Assembly (NCBI GenBank): GCA_014529385.2 | Contig: CM043959.1 | Coordinates: 13,947,809-14,011,808, forward strand | Reading direction: 5' to 3' | Length of the DNA stretch: 64,000 nt | Source: Adiantum capillus-veneris | Lineage: Eukaryota > Streptophyta > Polypodiopsida > Polypodiales > Pteridaceae | Shown here: positions 63,165 through 64,000 of the stretch, piece by piece | Numbering within the stretch: the stretch's first letter is position 1 | Layout of the letters: every line of letters begins with the position of its first letter | The notes under the pieces: model-generated | What the model was told of the DNA's origin: nothing | What the model saw: only the letters and a program-made list of their open reading frames with translations | The model's database searches: none | Translations under genes and position numbers: made by a program

Positions 63165-64000
63165 TCCTAAGGTGGGAAGGAAAGAAAAATGACGGGCCTG
63201 GAAGAAGACAATCTCAATTGCATGGCGAATCAGCTTTTGCCACCCAGCTTTGGCGCCCTTGCCGCCAAGGATTTCCATCGAATCATCTGAACTGGGCATA
63301 AGAGTACCATTGCTCTTCTCAACTTAACTTTGATTTTTCAATTGGAAGAAAAAAGGCACATGTGCTTATGAAAAATCATAAGGTTAGCTCTTACTAACCT
63401 CAACAATGTTTCATATTTTACCTCCTACTTAGCTTAGCTGAATTCTGATATGCTATGCAGTAAATAATCCACCCAATTCTCATTGTATAGTTGGTCATTG
63501 CATTTACATCTAGCTTCAGTTTTGGATTAGTTAAACTTGTCCACCTTTGCACATGGTGTGCAAAAATGGTGCTTTCTTTCAATTGTAAATACATAATGTC
63601 TATAGTGAAAGTAAATAGGTTGACAATGCACCTCGGCTACACCTACTTAATTCACAATTTCAAGGTCTAACATTTGAAAAAGTCTTCCTGTATAGATGCA
63701 TTTTTTGCTACTAAATTAATGCTTAGGCAAGTCATTTATTGGTGGATCATCTACATTGGTGAATTTTGGTGGATATCAAATACATATATTTTTCCAAATG
63801 AGCATGGTGAAGTGAATTTTGCACTTTTAAAAAGGATCCTAGGGGAGGAGTTTATTTTGCAAACGAGCATACCAACATAGAGAGAACAAATATTCATTTA
63901 CGGGTTGATCCATCTAAAGACTTTTGTCACTATACCATAGCATAGACCTCAAAACCCATAGTGTAAGGCCTCCTTCTTTCTTTTCCTAAAAGACGTCCTC

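Overview
This window looks like nuclear DNA of a land plant with a large, repeat-filled genome. The evidence is the type of mobile elements present (Ty1/copia and Ty3/gypsy LTR retrotransposons primed by the 3' end of initiator tRNA-Met), AT-rich spacer, very long GA/CT and CA/GT microsatellites, and the absence of any convincing host gene. I cannot name the species. No intact protein gene, tRNA or rRNA was recognised. Everything coding is mobile-element sequence at some stage of decay.

Layout. 1-3.07 kb: spacer with one minus-strand primer-binding site. 3.07-8.03 kb: a plus-strand gypsy element (5' LTR, PBS, broken gag, protease and part of RT, truncated 3' LTR). 10.0-14.0 kb: a related gypsy element on the minus strand, missing RNase H and integrase. 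14.2-20.1 kb: old repeat debris, including a 715-bp tandem duplication, a copia RNase H relic and a three-copy 67-bp tandem repeat. 20.1-26.1 kb: LTR-like repeats anchored on GA/CT microsatellites, including a short non-coding LTR element at 22.45-24.04 kb. 27.9-31.4 kb, 34.2-38.0 kb and 42.0-45.7 kb: three copies of a 3.5-3.8 kb repeat bounded by CA tracts; the last two are near-identical direct repeats. Between those two (38.26-41.82 kb) lies a decayed retroelement whose RT is of the Penelope-like (PLE) type, not LTR or LINE type. 49.3-50.6 kb: a decayed DDE-type DNA-transposon transposase on the minus strand. 51.61-57.07 kb: a structurally complete copia element on the minus strand with matching 5-bp target-site duplications but several coding breaks. 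57.1-57.9 kb: a diverged tandem repeat rich in TTTAAAGC. 60.3-61.6 kb: a gypsy LTR joined directly to the tail of a gypsy integrase. The rest is spacer and microsatellite.

The most notable region is 28-46 kb. The PLE-like module has an upstream reading frame with an Arg/Gly-rich tail, splice-acceptor-like junctions (introns inside PLEs are known), an RT with recognisable core motifs, no visible GIY-YIG endonuclease, and a 17-bp hairpin just after it. It is sandwiched between 3.7-kb direct repeats giving a 7.7-kb period, as expected for a tandemly arranged PLE with pseudo-LTRs. The repeats carry a consensus 5' splice site inside a short hairpin whose stem shows a compensatory base change in the most diverged copy. 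All identities quoted are by-eye estimates; no alignment or database search was run.
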